Origin: Acidobacteriota bacterium
GTDB lineage: Bacteria; Acidobacteriota; UBA6911; JACQSX01
NCBI GenBank assembly: GCA_016199665.1
Contig: JACQGG010000040.1
Coordinates: 1-40,784, forward strand
Length of the DNA: 40,784 bases
Direction: 5' to 3'
Part shown: one piece after another, positions 31,976-39,713 of the stretch
Layout of the letters: each line of letters starts with the position of its first letter
How positions within the stretch are numbered: the first letter of the stretch is position 1
Made by a program: the position numbers and the translations under genes
Notes under the pieces: generated by a model
What the model was told of the DNA's origin: nothing
Database searches by the model: none
What the model saw: the letters and a program-made list of their open reading frames with translations, nothing else

Positions 31976-32740
31976 ATGAGCACCAAGGCTGCCGAAATGG
32001 CGGGCATCGCCGGAGTGGACGCCGGCGCCATACCGTATCCCAAGCAGCATCCCATGTTGATCTACCTGAGCGGCCTCGCCAGCACCGGCAAGACTAGAAT
32101 TGCGCATGGACTGGAGTACGCGCTGCGGCGTGAGGGAATTCAGGTGCAGTACCAGTGGCTTTCCGGAGGCAATTCGACATTTGCGGAAATTGTGGTTCGA
32201 CTCTGCCGATTCCAGCCCGAAGACGCATTGCGTCTGCGGCAGCCTCCGGGCCTTGGAAAAGACCTTCACTCCTGGTCCAGGAAGGTTTTCTGGTACCTGC
32301 TCGTGGCGCTTGACCTGCTCCAGTTTTGCGTATTCAGAGTTCGGCTGCCTCTGCTGCTGGGCAAGGTAGTCATTTGCGACGGCACCCCATTTGACACATT
32401 CAATGACATCGCCCATCGCTGCGAGCGGGATCCCGGGTCTTCCCAGATGAACGCCTTCGAAAGGCTGTTCCATTTTCTGTATCCCGAGCCGGATCTGCAT
32501 TATCTGCTTTTGGGAAGCTCGGAAGAAATGGACCGGCCGGACGAAACGCCGCACCTTTCAAGTGAAGCGGACCTTCCCGTTCAGTGCCGGTTATACCTGA
32601 CTCGTTATCGGAAGCACGCCCGGTTTCTGGTCAAGAGGCCGGATGGGGATTTCGACCGCCTGAAACGGGAAATTGTCCGCGAGAGCGTCAAGAAGTACTG
32701 GGAAATGGCGCAGTCCAGCAAGGGCGCGGGTCGCGAATAG
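31976..32740 (+). CDS. P-loop kinase-like protein, thymidylate-kinase fold
   Basis: 254 aa from ATG 31976 (GGGG/CAGG stretch upstream); the 45 upstream open codons overlap the divergent TPR gene and look non-coding. Walker A is GLASTGKT at 33-40, followed by RIAHGLEYALRREGIQVQYQWL, the pattern of nucleotide or sugar kinases of the dTMP-kinase fold. A Walker B/DR-like site is VVICDGTPFDTFNDIAHR at 131-148, where the Asp-Arg-Tyr of thymidylate kinases has become Asp-Gly-Thr. A hydrophobic stretch (FWYLLVALDLLQFCVF) lies between. Members of this loose group often sit in surface polysaccharide or phosphosugar loci. It may act with the divergent TMTC-like gene; substrate unknown. Confidence 0.78.
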   Translation: MSTKAAEMAGIAGVDAGAIPYPKQHPMLIYLSGLASTGKTRIAHGLEYALRREGIQVQYQWLSGGNSTFAEIVVRLCRFQPEDALRLRQPPGLGKDLHSWSRKVFWYLLVALDLLQFCVFRVRLPLLLGKVVICDGTPFDTFNDIAHRCERDPGSSQMNAFERLFHFLYPEPDLHYLLLGSSEEMDRPDETPHLSSEADLPVQCRLYLTRYRKHARFLVKRPDGDFDRLKREIVRESVKKYWEMAQSSKGAGRE

Positions 32741-32845
32741 GGGCTTTGTTTTTCAAGGCAGCAACGGGGCGCTCCCGAGTGTCGCGCGCATTTGCCGAGC
32801 GCGATACTAGCGGCGGGGCGAACCCGTGACGCACTATATACTCGG

Positions 32846-33469
32846 ATGAAAAGGTTGCCGGTATTGGTTCCACTGTTGTTTTGCTGCGTGTGCCGGGCTG
32901 CGGCGGCCGATGTGTCCATTCGCAACTTGTTGCTGGGTGGTGGCTTTCCCGCCGAGATCAAAAGCAAGAAAGGGGTGGCGCGATGGGATCAAATCGATCA
33001 AGTCCTAAACCAGAAGGTTTTGCCAAACATGCGCCGGCTGCCCGCGGCGATGCGTGCGGAGATGGAGAAAGGATCGACAAGGGATTCCGCCTCGGAAAGA
33101 GAACAACTCAGGGTGATGCTGGCATCCAGCCGCGTTCTCTTTTCTGACCTCTTCCGGATTGGAGAAAGTGATTTGTTCCCGCTGACCAACAGTGTGCTAA
33201 AACTCGCTCCAGAGGAATCACTCCTGGGTATTAGCGTGTTCGAAAAGTCCGGACAAAGCCTGGGGACCTTTGCCGGAAAGAGCCGTTACGAGCGTGGGGG
33301 CGATCTTTACGGAGCCCGCGCCTATACGCTGGTCACTTTTGAGTATGAGACGCCGCAAGGCGAATATCGCTCCGCAGGTACGGACAATCTTCTGGATAAG
33401 TTTGTGGTGCGCTGGAGGGACATCAAGACGCGTCCGGCCCTCGATCTCGTCCCCCTGGTTGCACCCTAG
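32846..33469 (+). CDS. Exported protein of unknown function
   Basis: 207 aa from ATG 32846, which opens a signal peptide (MKRLPVLVPLLFCCVCRAAAADVS). The mature part is about 185 residues, mixed helix and strand, with GDLYGARAYTLVTFEYETPQGEYRSAGTDNL as its most distinctive segment. No catalytic motif is recognised. No Shine-Dalgarno is present, and a TATATA box at 32835-32840 would place the transcription start on or next to the ATG, suggesting a leaderless mRNA. It follows the kinase-like gene by 105 bases and precedes the GAF-like gene on the same strand. Confidence 0.75.
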   Translation: MKRLPVLVPLLFCCVCRAAAADVSIRNLLLGGGFPAEIKSKKGVARWDQIDQVLNQKVLPNMRRLPAAMRAEMEKGSTRDSASEREQLRVMLASSRVLFSDLFRIGESDLFPLTNSVLKLAPEESLLGISVFEKSGQSLGTFAGKSRYERGGDLYGARAYTLVTFEYETPQGEYRSAGTDNLLDKFVVRWRDIKTRPALDLVPLVAP

Positions 33470-33542
33470 CCTCGAATCCACAAAGACGATCCCATTTGTG
33501 GTCCGCGACGGGACCGTGTTCACAAATCGAGAAACGCTGGAC

Positions 33543-33571
33543 TTGCCGCCTCGTCACGAATGCAATATTAT
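33543..33571 (+). promoter_or_regulatory. sigma70-type promoter of the GAF-like/aminotransferase operon
   Basis: TTGCCG (33543-33548), exactly 17 bases, TATTAT (33566-33571). Transcription would start near 33578, 65 bases before the GAF-like ATG. Confidence 0.65.
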
Positions 33572-33642
33572 GACGCCCCAGTAGCGTTGCGGGAAGCAGC
33601 CGCGCAACGGCCCTCCCAAATGACATGAGGAGAAAACGATTC

Positions 33643-34767
33643 ATGGCCGGGCAGGATTCACAGACTCACCCACTGGAAGCTTTCGTTCGGGGATACTTCC
33701 AGGATCTAACACAGGATTTGCAGCAGGTCAGGGACCGGCTGGATCAATTGCGGGACAGATTGGCAAGCCGGTTGGACGGCATGATGCGGGAGCCGTACCT
33801 GCAGGAGCTGTCGCATCGTCTTGACGAGCTGGTTGACGAGCTGGCGCGCCGTGAAGCCGCCGGTACCAGATTGGCGGCAGCTTTTGGGACCCTCACGGCG
33901 GCATCCGAGGAAAACGATGTACTGGATGCTTTGACCCGCCACGGGCAGGCGATGGCGTCGCGCATACTGCTGCTGGTGAAACGAGCAGACCGATGGGTAC
34001 GGTTCCGGGATGGCAGGCTTGAAGAGCAGACCTGCTGGAAAGAAAATGAGCCGACGGTTTTTCAACGGGCCGCGGCGGAGCGAACCGTGATTGCCGATGA
34101 AAGTTCACGTTTTCCGGCCCATCGCAGACTTCACGAAGAACTGGGGGGCGAGGCCGCGTATTGCGTCGCTATCCCGTTGGTTTTCGGCGACTGCGTTCCG
34201 GCTGTCCTGTACGCGGATGCTCCCGATCATGAACACCTGGATGTCACCGGCCTTGAAATTCTCTGCCAGGGAGCCCGGCTGGCTATTCGAGCGCTGCGGG
34301 CGCCCGAGCGGCATGCGACGGTTGAACGATCGCCCGCTGAGGCGGCTGCTTCCAGGCATCCTCTTCCTGGCCACCCCGGCGAGGAGACCGGAGTCTCGCC
34401 ACTCCAATCCGAGCTACCCGCGGCCCCCCCGACAGAGGCCCCTGTGGACGCCGTCCCCCCGGCGTCGCAGACCGGGGATGAAGGGCGCCAGCATGCGGAT
34501 GCTCTGCGCTTTGCCCGCCTGCTGGTTTCGGAATTGAAGCTCTACAACGAACAGGCAGTGGCGGAAGGTCGGCGCCGGCACGACCTCTATTTGCGTTTAA
34601 AGCAGGACATTGATCGGAGCCGGCTCATGTACGGGCGGAGAGTATCGCCGGCCCTCACTCGCCACCGGGACTATTTCCATGAAGAGGTGGTCAAGTTGCT
34701 GGCCGAAGGGGATGCCGGCGTGCTGGGGACGGAGTATCCCGGGTCTCAGGCTCTCCACATGCAATGA
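33643..34767 (+). CDS. GAF-like domain protein with coiled-coil N-terminus
   Basis: 374 aa from ATG 33643, preceded by GAGGAG about ten bases away; ATG 33625 lies before that signal and has none. Residues about 10-75 are an amphipathic coiled coil (DLTQDLQQVRDRLDQLRDRL). Residues 80-225 look like a GAF domain (AYCVAIPLVFGDCVPAVLYADAPDH, then LEILCQGARLAIRAL). A Pro/Ala-rich linker leads to a conserved helical end, RFARLLVSELKLYNEQAV, RLKQDIDRSRLMYGRRV and YFHEEVVKLLAEGD, which I remember from other acidobacterial GAF-like proteins. It is cytoplasmic, with no output domain, so it probably works by binding a partner. Its stop overlaps the aminotransferase start as ATGA. Ligand unknown. Confidence 0.82.
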   Translation: MAGQDSQTHPLEAFVRGYFQDLTQDLQQVRDRLDQLRDRLASRLDGMMREPYLQELSHRLDELVDELARREAAGTRLAAAFGTLTAASEENDVLDALTRHGQAMASRILLLVKRADRWVRFRDGRLEEQTCWKENEPTVFQRAAAERTVIADESSRFPAHRRLHEELGGEAAYCVAIPLVFGDCVPAVLYADAPDHEHLDVTGLEILCQGARLAIRALRAPERHATVERSPAEAAASRHPLPGHPGEETGVSPLQSELPAAPPTEAPVDAVPPASQTGDEGRQHADALRFARLLVSELKLYNEQAVAEGRRRHDLYLRLKQDIDRSRLMYGRRVSPALTRHRDYFHEEVVKLLAEGDAGVLGTEYPGSQALHMQ

Positions 34768-36008
34768 AGTCATTCGTTTCCAAGAAGGCCGCCCACTTTA
34801 CCGAATCGATCATTCGCGAGATGACAAGACTGGCCGCCAGGCACGGCGCCGTCAATCTTGCACAGGGCTTTCCGGATTTCCCGGCTCCAGAGCAGATCAA
34901 GGAAGCGGCCTGCCAGGCGATACTCGCCGACATAAACCAGTATGCCATCACCTGGGGCGCCAAAGGGCTGCGGGACGCGATTGCAGGAAAATACCAGGAA
35001 TTCTGGAACCTGACCCTCGACCCCGAGAAAGAGATCACCGTGTGTTGCGGCTCGACGGAAGCCATGATCGCGTCCTGTCTGGCACTGATCGATCCCGGGG
35101 ATGAGGTGGTGGTTTTCGAGCCTTTCTATGAAAACTACGGTCCCGACGTAATTCTGTCCGGCGCAGTTCCAAGGTTTGTCCCTTTGCATTATCCGGACTG
35201 GTCGTTTGATCCCGACCGGCTGGCTGCTGCTTTCGGTCCCAGGACTCGTGCCGTTATCGTCAACACTCCGAACAATCCCACTGGAAAAGTGTTCAGCAGG
35301 GAGGAATTGGAGTTTATCGCGCAACTGTGCCAGAAGTGGGATGCCCTTGCCATTACTGACGAGATCTACGAGCACATCATCTTCGATGGCCGGCAGCACG
35401 TTTTGATGTGCCAGCTACCCGGCATGCGTGAACGTACTGTCACCATTAACGGCATTTCCAAGACATACAGCTTGACCGGCTGGCGGATTGGCTTCGCCAT
35501 TGCTCCCGAAGCGCTTTCCAGCGCCATCCGGAAGGTTCATGACTTCCTCACGGTTGGAGCGGCGGCCCCTTTGCAGGAGGCGGCCGCGATTGGATTGCAT
35601 CTCTCCAAGGAGTACTATCGGCAACTGGCGCTCGACTATCAGCGGCGCCGGGACTTTCTCTACCAGTCGCTGCAGAGTGTTGGAATAGAAAGCGCGCTCC
35701 CCGGTGGCGCTTACTACATCATGTGTGACATCCGTCCCTTCGGGTATCCGGACGATGTCCAGTTTGTGAGGAACCTGACCGAAGTGATTGGTGTGGCGGC
35801 AGTGCCAGGGAGCAGCTTCTTCTCTGATCCCGCCGAAGGTCGTTCCTTCGTCCGATTCTGTTTCTGTAAGCGGGATGAAACACTGAAGCTGGCCTGCGAA
35901 CGTCTCCGTCGCCTTCAGGTTTCAGAAATGCCGACCCCTCTCGTGGCGGTCTCCGCCCCACCCCAGCGGCAGGCGACGCCGGCGCCTGGAACGGCTAAAG
36001 CCGAGTAA
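34764..36008 (+). CDS. Class I/II pyridoxal-phosphate aminotransferase
   Basis: 414 aa, fold type I. NLAQGFPDFPAP near the N-terminus is the substrate-gating pattern of the kynurenine/methionine aminotransferase (KAT/YbdL) group. The cofactor site has NTPNNPTGK (Asn171), TDEIYEH (Asp199, Tyr202) and the Schiff-base lysine Lys233 in ISKTYSLTGWRIG. RFCFCKRDETL carries the C-terminal carboxylate-binding Arg. The last 25 residues are a Pro/Ala tail. It moves amino groups between an aromatic or sulfur amino acid and a 2-oxo acid; the exact substrate cannot be read. It is coupled to the GAF-like gene by a four-base overlap, which suggests the two proteins are made in fixed ratio. Confidence 0.93.
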   Translation: MKSFVSKKAAHFTESIIREMTRLAARHGAVNLAQGFPDFPAPEQIKEAACQAILADINQYAITWGAKGLRDAIAGKYQEFWNLTLDPEKEITVCCGSTEAMIASCLALIDPGDEVVVFEPFYENYGPDVILSGAVPRFVPLHYPDWSFDPDRLAAAFGPRTRAVIVNTPNNPTGKVFSREELEFIAQLCQKWDALAITDEIYEHIIFDGRQHVLMCQLPGMRERTVTINGISKTYSLTGWRIGFAIAPEALSSAIRKVHDFLTVGAAAPLQEAAAIGLHLSKEYYRQLALDYQRRRDFLYQSLQSVGIESALPGGAYYIMCDIRPFGYPDDVQFVRNLTEVIGVAAVPGSSFFSDPAEGRSFVRFCFCKRDETLKLACERLRRLQVSEMPTPLVAVSAPPQRQATPAPGTAKAE

Positions 36009-36097
36009 AGGTTTCGGCGGTGCTCCGTCGAGGGCGACCGCTTCAGACAATCGACAAAGATCTGGTTAGACAGGGATGGGGAAGCGGGGGCGGCGCG

Positions 36098-36601
36098 TTA
36101 CTGCGCCCGGCTCCCCCGAATGCTATTCTGATAATACTTCCTGGCCATCTCGGTCGCCTCTGCCGCCTCGCGAATCTGGCCATTGTCGCGATAAAGCTGC
36201 GACTTAAGCAAATAGAGGGAAGCCCGGGACTTATCCTCCTGAAGGTATCTGAGTCCCAGATCCACTACTGCCGACGCCATGGAAAACTGCCGCTTCTCGC
36301 GCAGCTTCTGCACGATACTTTGAACTTCCTGCACCTGGTAGATTTCGTATTCTTGTGGAAGAGCCAGATCAAAGATTGTCTTCAGCTCCGGAATAATTTC
36401 GGAAAAATTCTGCTCCTCGATCGACAAGGCGATGGCCTCGTGCTGAATGGCGGCAGCCTGAAGTTTCCCAAGCACCTGCTCTGACGTTCCCGCCGGGCTG
36501 CGCGCTTCGCGTTGTGACTGGGCCACAGACGCCGTCGACAGCGGCAGGAGAACTACTAAAGCCAAATAAACCCTGGATATCGAACGCATGATGTTCTCCA
36601 T
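36098..36601 (-). CDS. Small exported protein of ECF operon
   Basis: 167 aa; start at 36601 (MENIMRS) or the internal ATG at 36589. A signal peptide (MRSISRVYLALVVLLPLSTASVAQS) is followed by an all-helical mature domain of about 135 residues. The phrases SASAVVDLGL-like (ASAVVDLGLRYLQEDKSRASLYLLKSQLYRDNGQIREAAEATEMA, read in pieces) resemble two TPR hairpins. It lies 10 bases after the anti-sigma gene and is probably part of the same regulatory operon, as a periplasmic modulator or a target. I do not recognise a named family. Confidence 0.75.
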   Translation of the reverse strand: MENIMRSISRVYLALVVLLPLSTASVAQSQREARSPAGTSEQVLGKLQAAAIQHEAIALSIEEQNFSEIIPELKTIFDLALPQEYEIYQVQEVQSIVQKLREKRQFSMASAVVDLGLRYLQEDKSRASLYLLKSQLYRDNGQIREAAEATEMARKYYQNSIRGSRAQ

Positions 36602-36611
36602 TATGCCATAA

Positions 36612-37100
36612 TCATGGCTCCCGCTGGAACCTGAATGGATTCACATTGCGGGGCATCATAGCTTCCAAGAATGGATTGATCCCGCTGGCCCCGCGGGCCT
36701 GGGCAATCAGAAACGGGTTACCACCGTCTGTAGACTGCAAGCCCGCATACTCCGCTAGAGCCAAGTCCGGGTTAAGGGGAATCTCACTCTGAAATGACAC
36801 GATAAGAACCGAAAGCAACACCAGTGCTGCCGCAGCCAACCACGTGGAAGCAGGCAAAGCGAATCCCCACCGTCTTGCGCCAGGAGGCTTTTCCCGCGCC
36901 AAACGGCTCTCAATGCGGGTCCACAAAAACGGGTTCGGCTCTAGCACCGGGGCCGTCCCAAACAACAGATCGACCTCCTCGGATTCTGCCAGCAGGGCCG
37001 AACACGGCGCGCACTGCGCCAGATGCGCCGTGAGTTCCGGCGAAAGCCTGGAATGATCGGCCAGATTAAGAATTTCTTCCTCTGCGTCTTGGCATTTCAT
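36612..37100 (-). CDS. Zinc-finger (zf-HC2) membrane anti-sigma factor with NPF motifs
   Basis: 162 aa from ATG 37100. The N-terminal cytoplasmic ZAS domain has MKCQDAEEEI and HLAQCAPC, the His-x3-Cys-x2-Cys zinc site (residues 26-33). One membrane helix lies at about 87-103 (WLAAAALVLLSVLIVSF). The C-terminal part outside the membrane is short and contains NPF at 128, 142 and 154; a further NPF is at 56 on the cytoplasmic side. It should hold the ECF sigma factor encoded upstream, whose gene it overlaps by 35 bases, until a signal arrives. The overlap and order sigma then anti-sigma are standard for this class. The repeated NPF motif is unusual and is shared with the divergently encoded FG-GAP protein. 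Confidence 0.9.
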   Translation of the reverse strand: MKCQDAEEEILNLADHSRLSPELTAHLAQCAPCSALLAESEEVDLLFGTAPVLEPNPFLWTRIESRLAREKPPGARRWGFALPASTWLAAAALVLLSVLIVSFQSEIPLNPDLALAEYAGLQSTDGGNPFLIAQARGASGINPFLEAMMPRNVNPFRFQREP

Positions 37101-37692
37101 CGGTTTCCCTGTCCAAGTACTTCCGGATGATATCCTTCGCAATCAACCGTGCCCGATAGATGTCCGTTTTCACCGAGAGCAGCGAACGACCCACGATCTG
37201 AGTCACTTCTTCGTAGCTGAACTTTTGAATCACCGCCAGCACAAAAACATCTCGCAGCTTCAGCGGCATCGCGTCCAAGGCGAGCCGGATATGCCGCTCT
37301 AACTCCCGATTGAGGAGGCTCTCCTCTGGATTGACATCTCTACTCTGATCCGGCAGGAAGTTGCGGTAGCCAATCTCTTCGTCATCCAGTGAAACCTCGG
37401 TCTTGCGCCGCAGGCGCCGGATCCGCTGGTAAACCTCGTTCCTTGCAATCCTGTAAAGCCAAAACTTGAACTGCCCCGGTTCCCTGAGCTTTGCGACTTC
37501 GCTAAACGCCTTGAAAAACGTCTCTTGTGTCAGGTCCTCAGCGTCCTCAACCGTTCCAATCAGCCGAAAAATGAAATTATGGACCGGCTTTGCATAAAGA
37601 CCATAAAGGGTGTGGCAGCTTTCACTATCCCCCTTTTGGGCCTGTCCCACAAGTCTTACCAGGTCCGCTCTCTCCGGCTCCTTCTCGAACAT
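37066..37692 (-). CDS. ECF-family RNA polymerase sigma factor
   Basis: 208 aa from ATG 37692, fixed by AAGGAG just upstream; the frame is open 69 codons further but that part is low in coding character. Region 2 shows YGLYAKPVHNFIFRLIGTVEDAEDLTQETFFKAF and KFWLYRIARNEVYQRIRR; region 4 ends with KFSYEEVTQIVGRSLLSVKTDIYRARLIAK, an HTH for the -35 box (each read in pieces). It pairs with the overlapping anti-sigma gene. ECF systems commonly autoregulate and often control a divergent gene, here the FG-GAP protein. This is the second ECF sigma of the window; it differs from that at 5.7-6.3 kb in having a clear anti-sigma partner. Confidence 0.94.
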   Translation of the reverse strand: MFEKEPERADLVRLVGQAQKGDSESCHTLYGLYAKPVHNFIFRLIGTVEDAEDLTQETFFKAFSEVAKLREPGQFKFWLYRIARNEVYQRIRRLRRKTEVSLDDEEIGYRNFLPDQSRDVNPEESLLNRELERHIRLALDAMPLKLRDVFVLAVIQKFSYEEVTQIVGRSLLSVKTDIYRARLIAKDIIRKYLDRETDEMPRRRGRNS

Positions 37693-37930
37693 GGACTCCT
37701 TGTAGAATACGCGAAAGTCCCCACCGACGGCAATTACCGGAAAGCAATGAAAAAAGATGCCCGAAGTGGCCAAAAGTTGCAGTGGTTGCTGCGGCTTGAA
37801 GGCCTCAGCCGGCGGCCACGTAGGGTCCATCCCTGGTGGAAAAGGCACCTCGACACGGAAAAGCGCTTTACTGGCACAGCTTAAGTAGGCTATAAACATC
37901 CGGGGAGAAGCGTACCCGGAAGGTTGTGTT

Positions 37931-39469
37931 TTGTCGGCTATGCGTCGCTTAAGAACCTCGCGGTTTGGAGTCTGGTTTGTTCTGGCCTCGCTTGTTGGGG
38001 TTGCGGCGGCGGTCCGTCTGAATTGGAAAGACGCGAAACCTGCAGGGCACCCGAGGCTGGGACGGACAGCGAACTTTTTTTCCGCGCCCGTTTACGGCTT
38101 TGAACGGCGGATCTCGACAACGATTTCGCGCTCATCAAGGATTTACCTGGAGGGCAGCCTTGGAAGCAGTGTGGGAGGAGCCCGGTCTGTTTCGCCTGCA
38201 GCGGCATCTTCGGCCCGCCGGAACAGGGTCCGGGCGCCGCTTGACTCCTCTCAAGCGGGGATAGTGCTTCAGATTCCCAGAATTGATTTCCGCACACTGT
38301 CGCCGGATAGGATCCAGACGGACTCCCTTGGCTCTCATTTCGCGCGGGGCCTCGCCGTGAGCCAGCACGCAGAGATACCAAGCTGGCTTTCGCGTTTGCC
38401 GTGGTCCGATCTCAATCCGGCTGTCTTTGTCAGGGAGGAAAAGCAGCCTTCAGGGGAGGCGGAATCCAACCCATTCCTGGCGGCGATCCGCGAGAATTTT
38501 GGGGACCCCTTGGGTCAAGATTCCAATTTGACCCCGGCTCCGACCCCGCCGCCGGCGCCGTCACAGACAGAGGTTGTCCCCGAGAGCGCCACCACCCCGC
38601 CGGCTAGCGGCGGCCTGGAAGTGGCGCAAACGCTTCCTCCCAAACTCGAGAACGCTCCTCCCAGTTACAGCAGCGCCTTTGTCGTAATCGGCGACTTCGG
38701 CGGTCGCAAGCTGCAGATGGCTCGAGCCGCCAAGTCAAGCGAGTCTTCGTTCGTCGTGGAAGGGAGCGCGAGCGTCGTGCGCTTTGAGTCAGGGCTGGAT
38801 TTCGGGCCGCTCCAATCGCTCTGGCTGGGAGGCGCCGCTGTCCAGCCTTTTCCAGACATGGTCGTGGTGGACGCATCGTTGAACCTTGTAGACTGGTACT
38901 CGGGCGTAGAGCGCGGCCAGTTTGTTTTCCAAAACGGTTTCTATTTTTCGCCCGGAGTTCCGGCGGGGGCTGCCACGGCGGACATCAACGGGGACCGGGT
39001 AACCGACCTTCTGATAGGAGGGCCGCTGCGCAGCTCTGAATCCGATGACCTGGGGCTGGTGTATCTTTACTTCCAGCAGAACCGGAATTTCGTCCTACAG
39101 CGCCGCATTCTGGTTGGTTTCCCGATCGGGGCGCTCCATGTGACGCGCTCCGGCGGTCAGACACGGGTTCTCGCGGTGGATTCCAGTCTGACCCGGGGAG
39201 AGTTGATCACGCTGGATGCTGCAGGCTTCCCGCAGGGGCAGCCCGTCAGCGTCTCCGCGGTCGAGCGTCAGGACGCCAGGCTGACGTTTTCCTCCGGTGC
39301 CTCCGTCCTGGTGCGCCTGGCTCATTTTGCGGATGCTGCATTTCTGGGAAGCTATGGCCCGGATGGATTTCACTTGATCGGAGCCGTGGAAAGCAGAGGG
39401 GCCGTACCCTTTATCGCAATCGGGGATGTGAGACAGGATGGCCAGCAACGCTGCTGGGTCCATTTTTGA
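37931..39469 (+). CDS. Exported FG-GAP/VCBS-type protein with NPFL motif
   Basis: 512 aa. The TTG at 37931 has GGAAGG seven bases upstream; the ATG at 37940 is the alternative. An N-terminal hydrophobic segment (FGVWFVLASLVGVAAAV) is a signal peptide or anchor. Residues 30-230 are low-complexity, Ser/Pro-rich, with NPFLAAI at 180-186 and a PTPPPAPSQ linker. The rest is propeller-like, with an FG-GAP calcium loop ADINGDRVTDLLIGG (DxNxDxxxD) near 355-370. FG-GAP repeats build integrin-type propellers that bind extracellular partners. It is divergent from the ECF sigma/anti-sigma operon, so it may be a target or part of the signal circuit. No named family recognised. Confidence 0.82.
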   Translation: MSAMRRLRTSRFGVWFVLASLVGVAAAVRLNWKDAKPAGHPRLGRTANFFSAPVYGFERRISTTISRSSRIYLEGSLGSSVGGARSVSPAAASSARRNRVRAPLDSSQAGIVLQIPRIDFRTLSPDRIQTDSLGSHFARGLAVSQHAEIPSWLSRLPWSDLNPAVFVREEKQPSGEAESNPFLAAIRENFGDPLGQDSNLTPAPTPPPAPSQTEVVPESATTPPASGGLEVAQTLPPKLENAPPSYSSAFVVIGDFGGRKLQMARAAKSSESSFVVEGSASVVRFESGLDFGPLQSLWLGGAAVQPFPDMVVVDASLNLVDWYSGVERGQFVFQNGFYFSPGVPAGAATADINGDRVTDLLIGGPLRSSESDDLGLVYLYFQQNRNFVLQRRILVGFPIGALHVTRSGGQTRVLAVDSSLTRGELITLDAAGFPQGQPVSVSAVERQDARLTFSSGASVLVRLAHFADAAFLGSYGPDGFHLIGAVESRGAVPFIAIGDVRQDGQQRCWVHF

Positions 39470-39534
39470 GCGACTTTTTCTGTCGGCGGGCATCTTTTCC
39501 TTAATTGGCGTAATTGGCGCGCTCAATTTTCGCC

Positions 39535-39564
39535 TTGACAGACGGATTTTGTTATAACTATCAT
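39535..39564 (+). promoter_or_regulatory. sigma70-type promoter of secreted protein gene
   Basis: TTGACA (39535-39540, perfect), 18 bases, TATCAT (39559-39564). Transcription would begin near 39571, leaving a leader of about 139 bases before the ATG at 39710. Confidence 0.75.
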
Positions 39565-39605
39565 ACTCGGGCTTTCATAACCTATTGAAAAAGCGAAAGT
39601 AAAGA

Positions 39606-39713
39606 GTGACAGAGACGTTCGAAGTGAAGGAGGTGATTACACTCCACCGAAAGTTCCGTTTCCGCGTGAGTTCGATTTCTTGCCAATATTTCAAAGGAGT
39701 CAAAACGATATGA
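39606..39713 (+). CDS. Possible short leader ORF coupled to secreted protein gene
   Basis: A 35-codon frame starting at GTG 39606 (other GTGs at 39624 and 39633) ends with a TGA at 39711-39713 that overlaps the ATG of the next gene as ATGA. The translation is basic (HRKFRFRV) with one Cys. None of the GTGs has a well-spaced ribosome binding site. It could be a regulatory leader peptide or chance; I list it because of the exact stop/start overlap. Confidence 0.3.
   Translation: MTETFEVKEVITLHRKFRFRVSSISCQYFKGVKTI
39627..39638 (+). promoter_or_regulatory. Extended anti-Shine-Dalgarno match inside the 5' leader
   Basis: AAGGAGGTGATT matches 11 of 12 bases of the full complement of the 16S rRNA 3' end, yet no ATG lies at normal distance. 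The true start at 39710 is 71 bases further and has its own AAAGGAG. The element may be a ribosome standby site or sequester ribosomes, and it can also fold with the CACTCC just downstream. Confidence 0.5.

Noticed and set aside
36040..36125. G-rich/C-rich pairing as a terminator between aminotransferase and the convergent exported protein gene
   Set aside because: Pairing needs a 4-base bulge, includes coding sequence of the opposite gene and has no T-run.
37693..37800. ECF-type GGAAC/GTC autoregulatory promoter before the second sigma gene
   Set aside because: The best candidate (GCAACTT with GCATC) matches poorly, so I do not annotate it.
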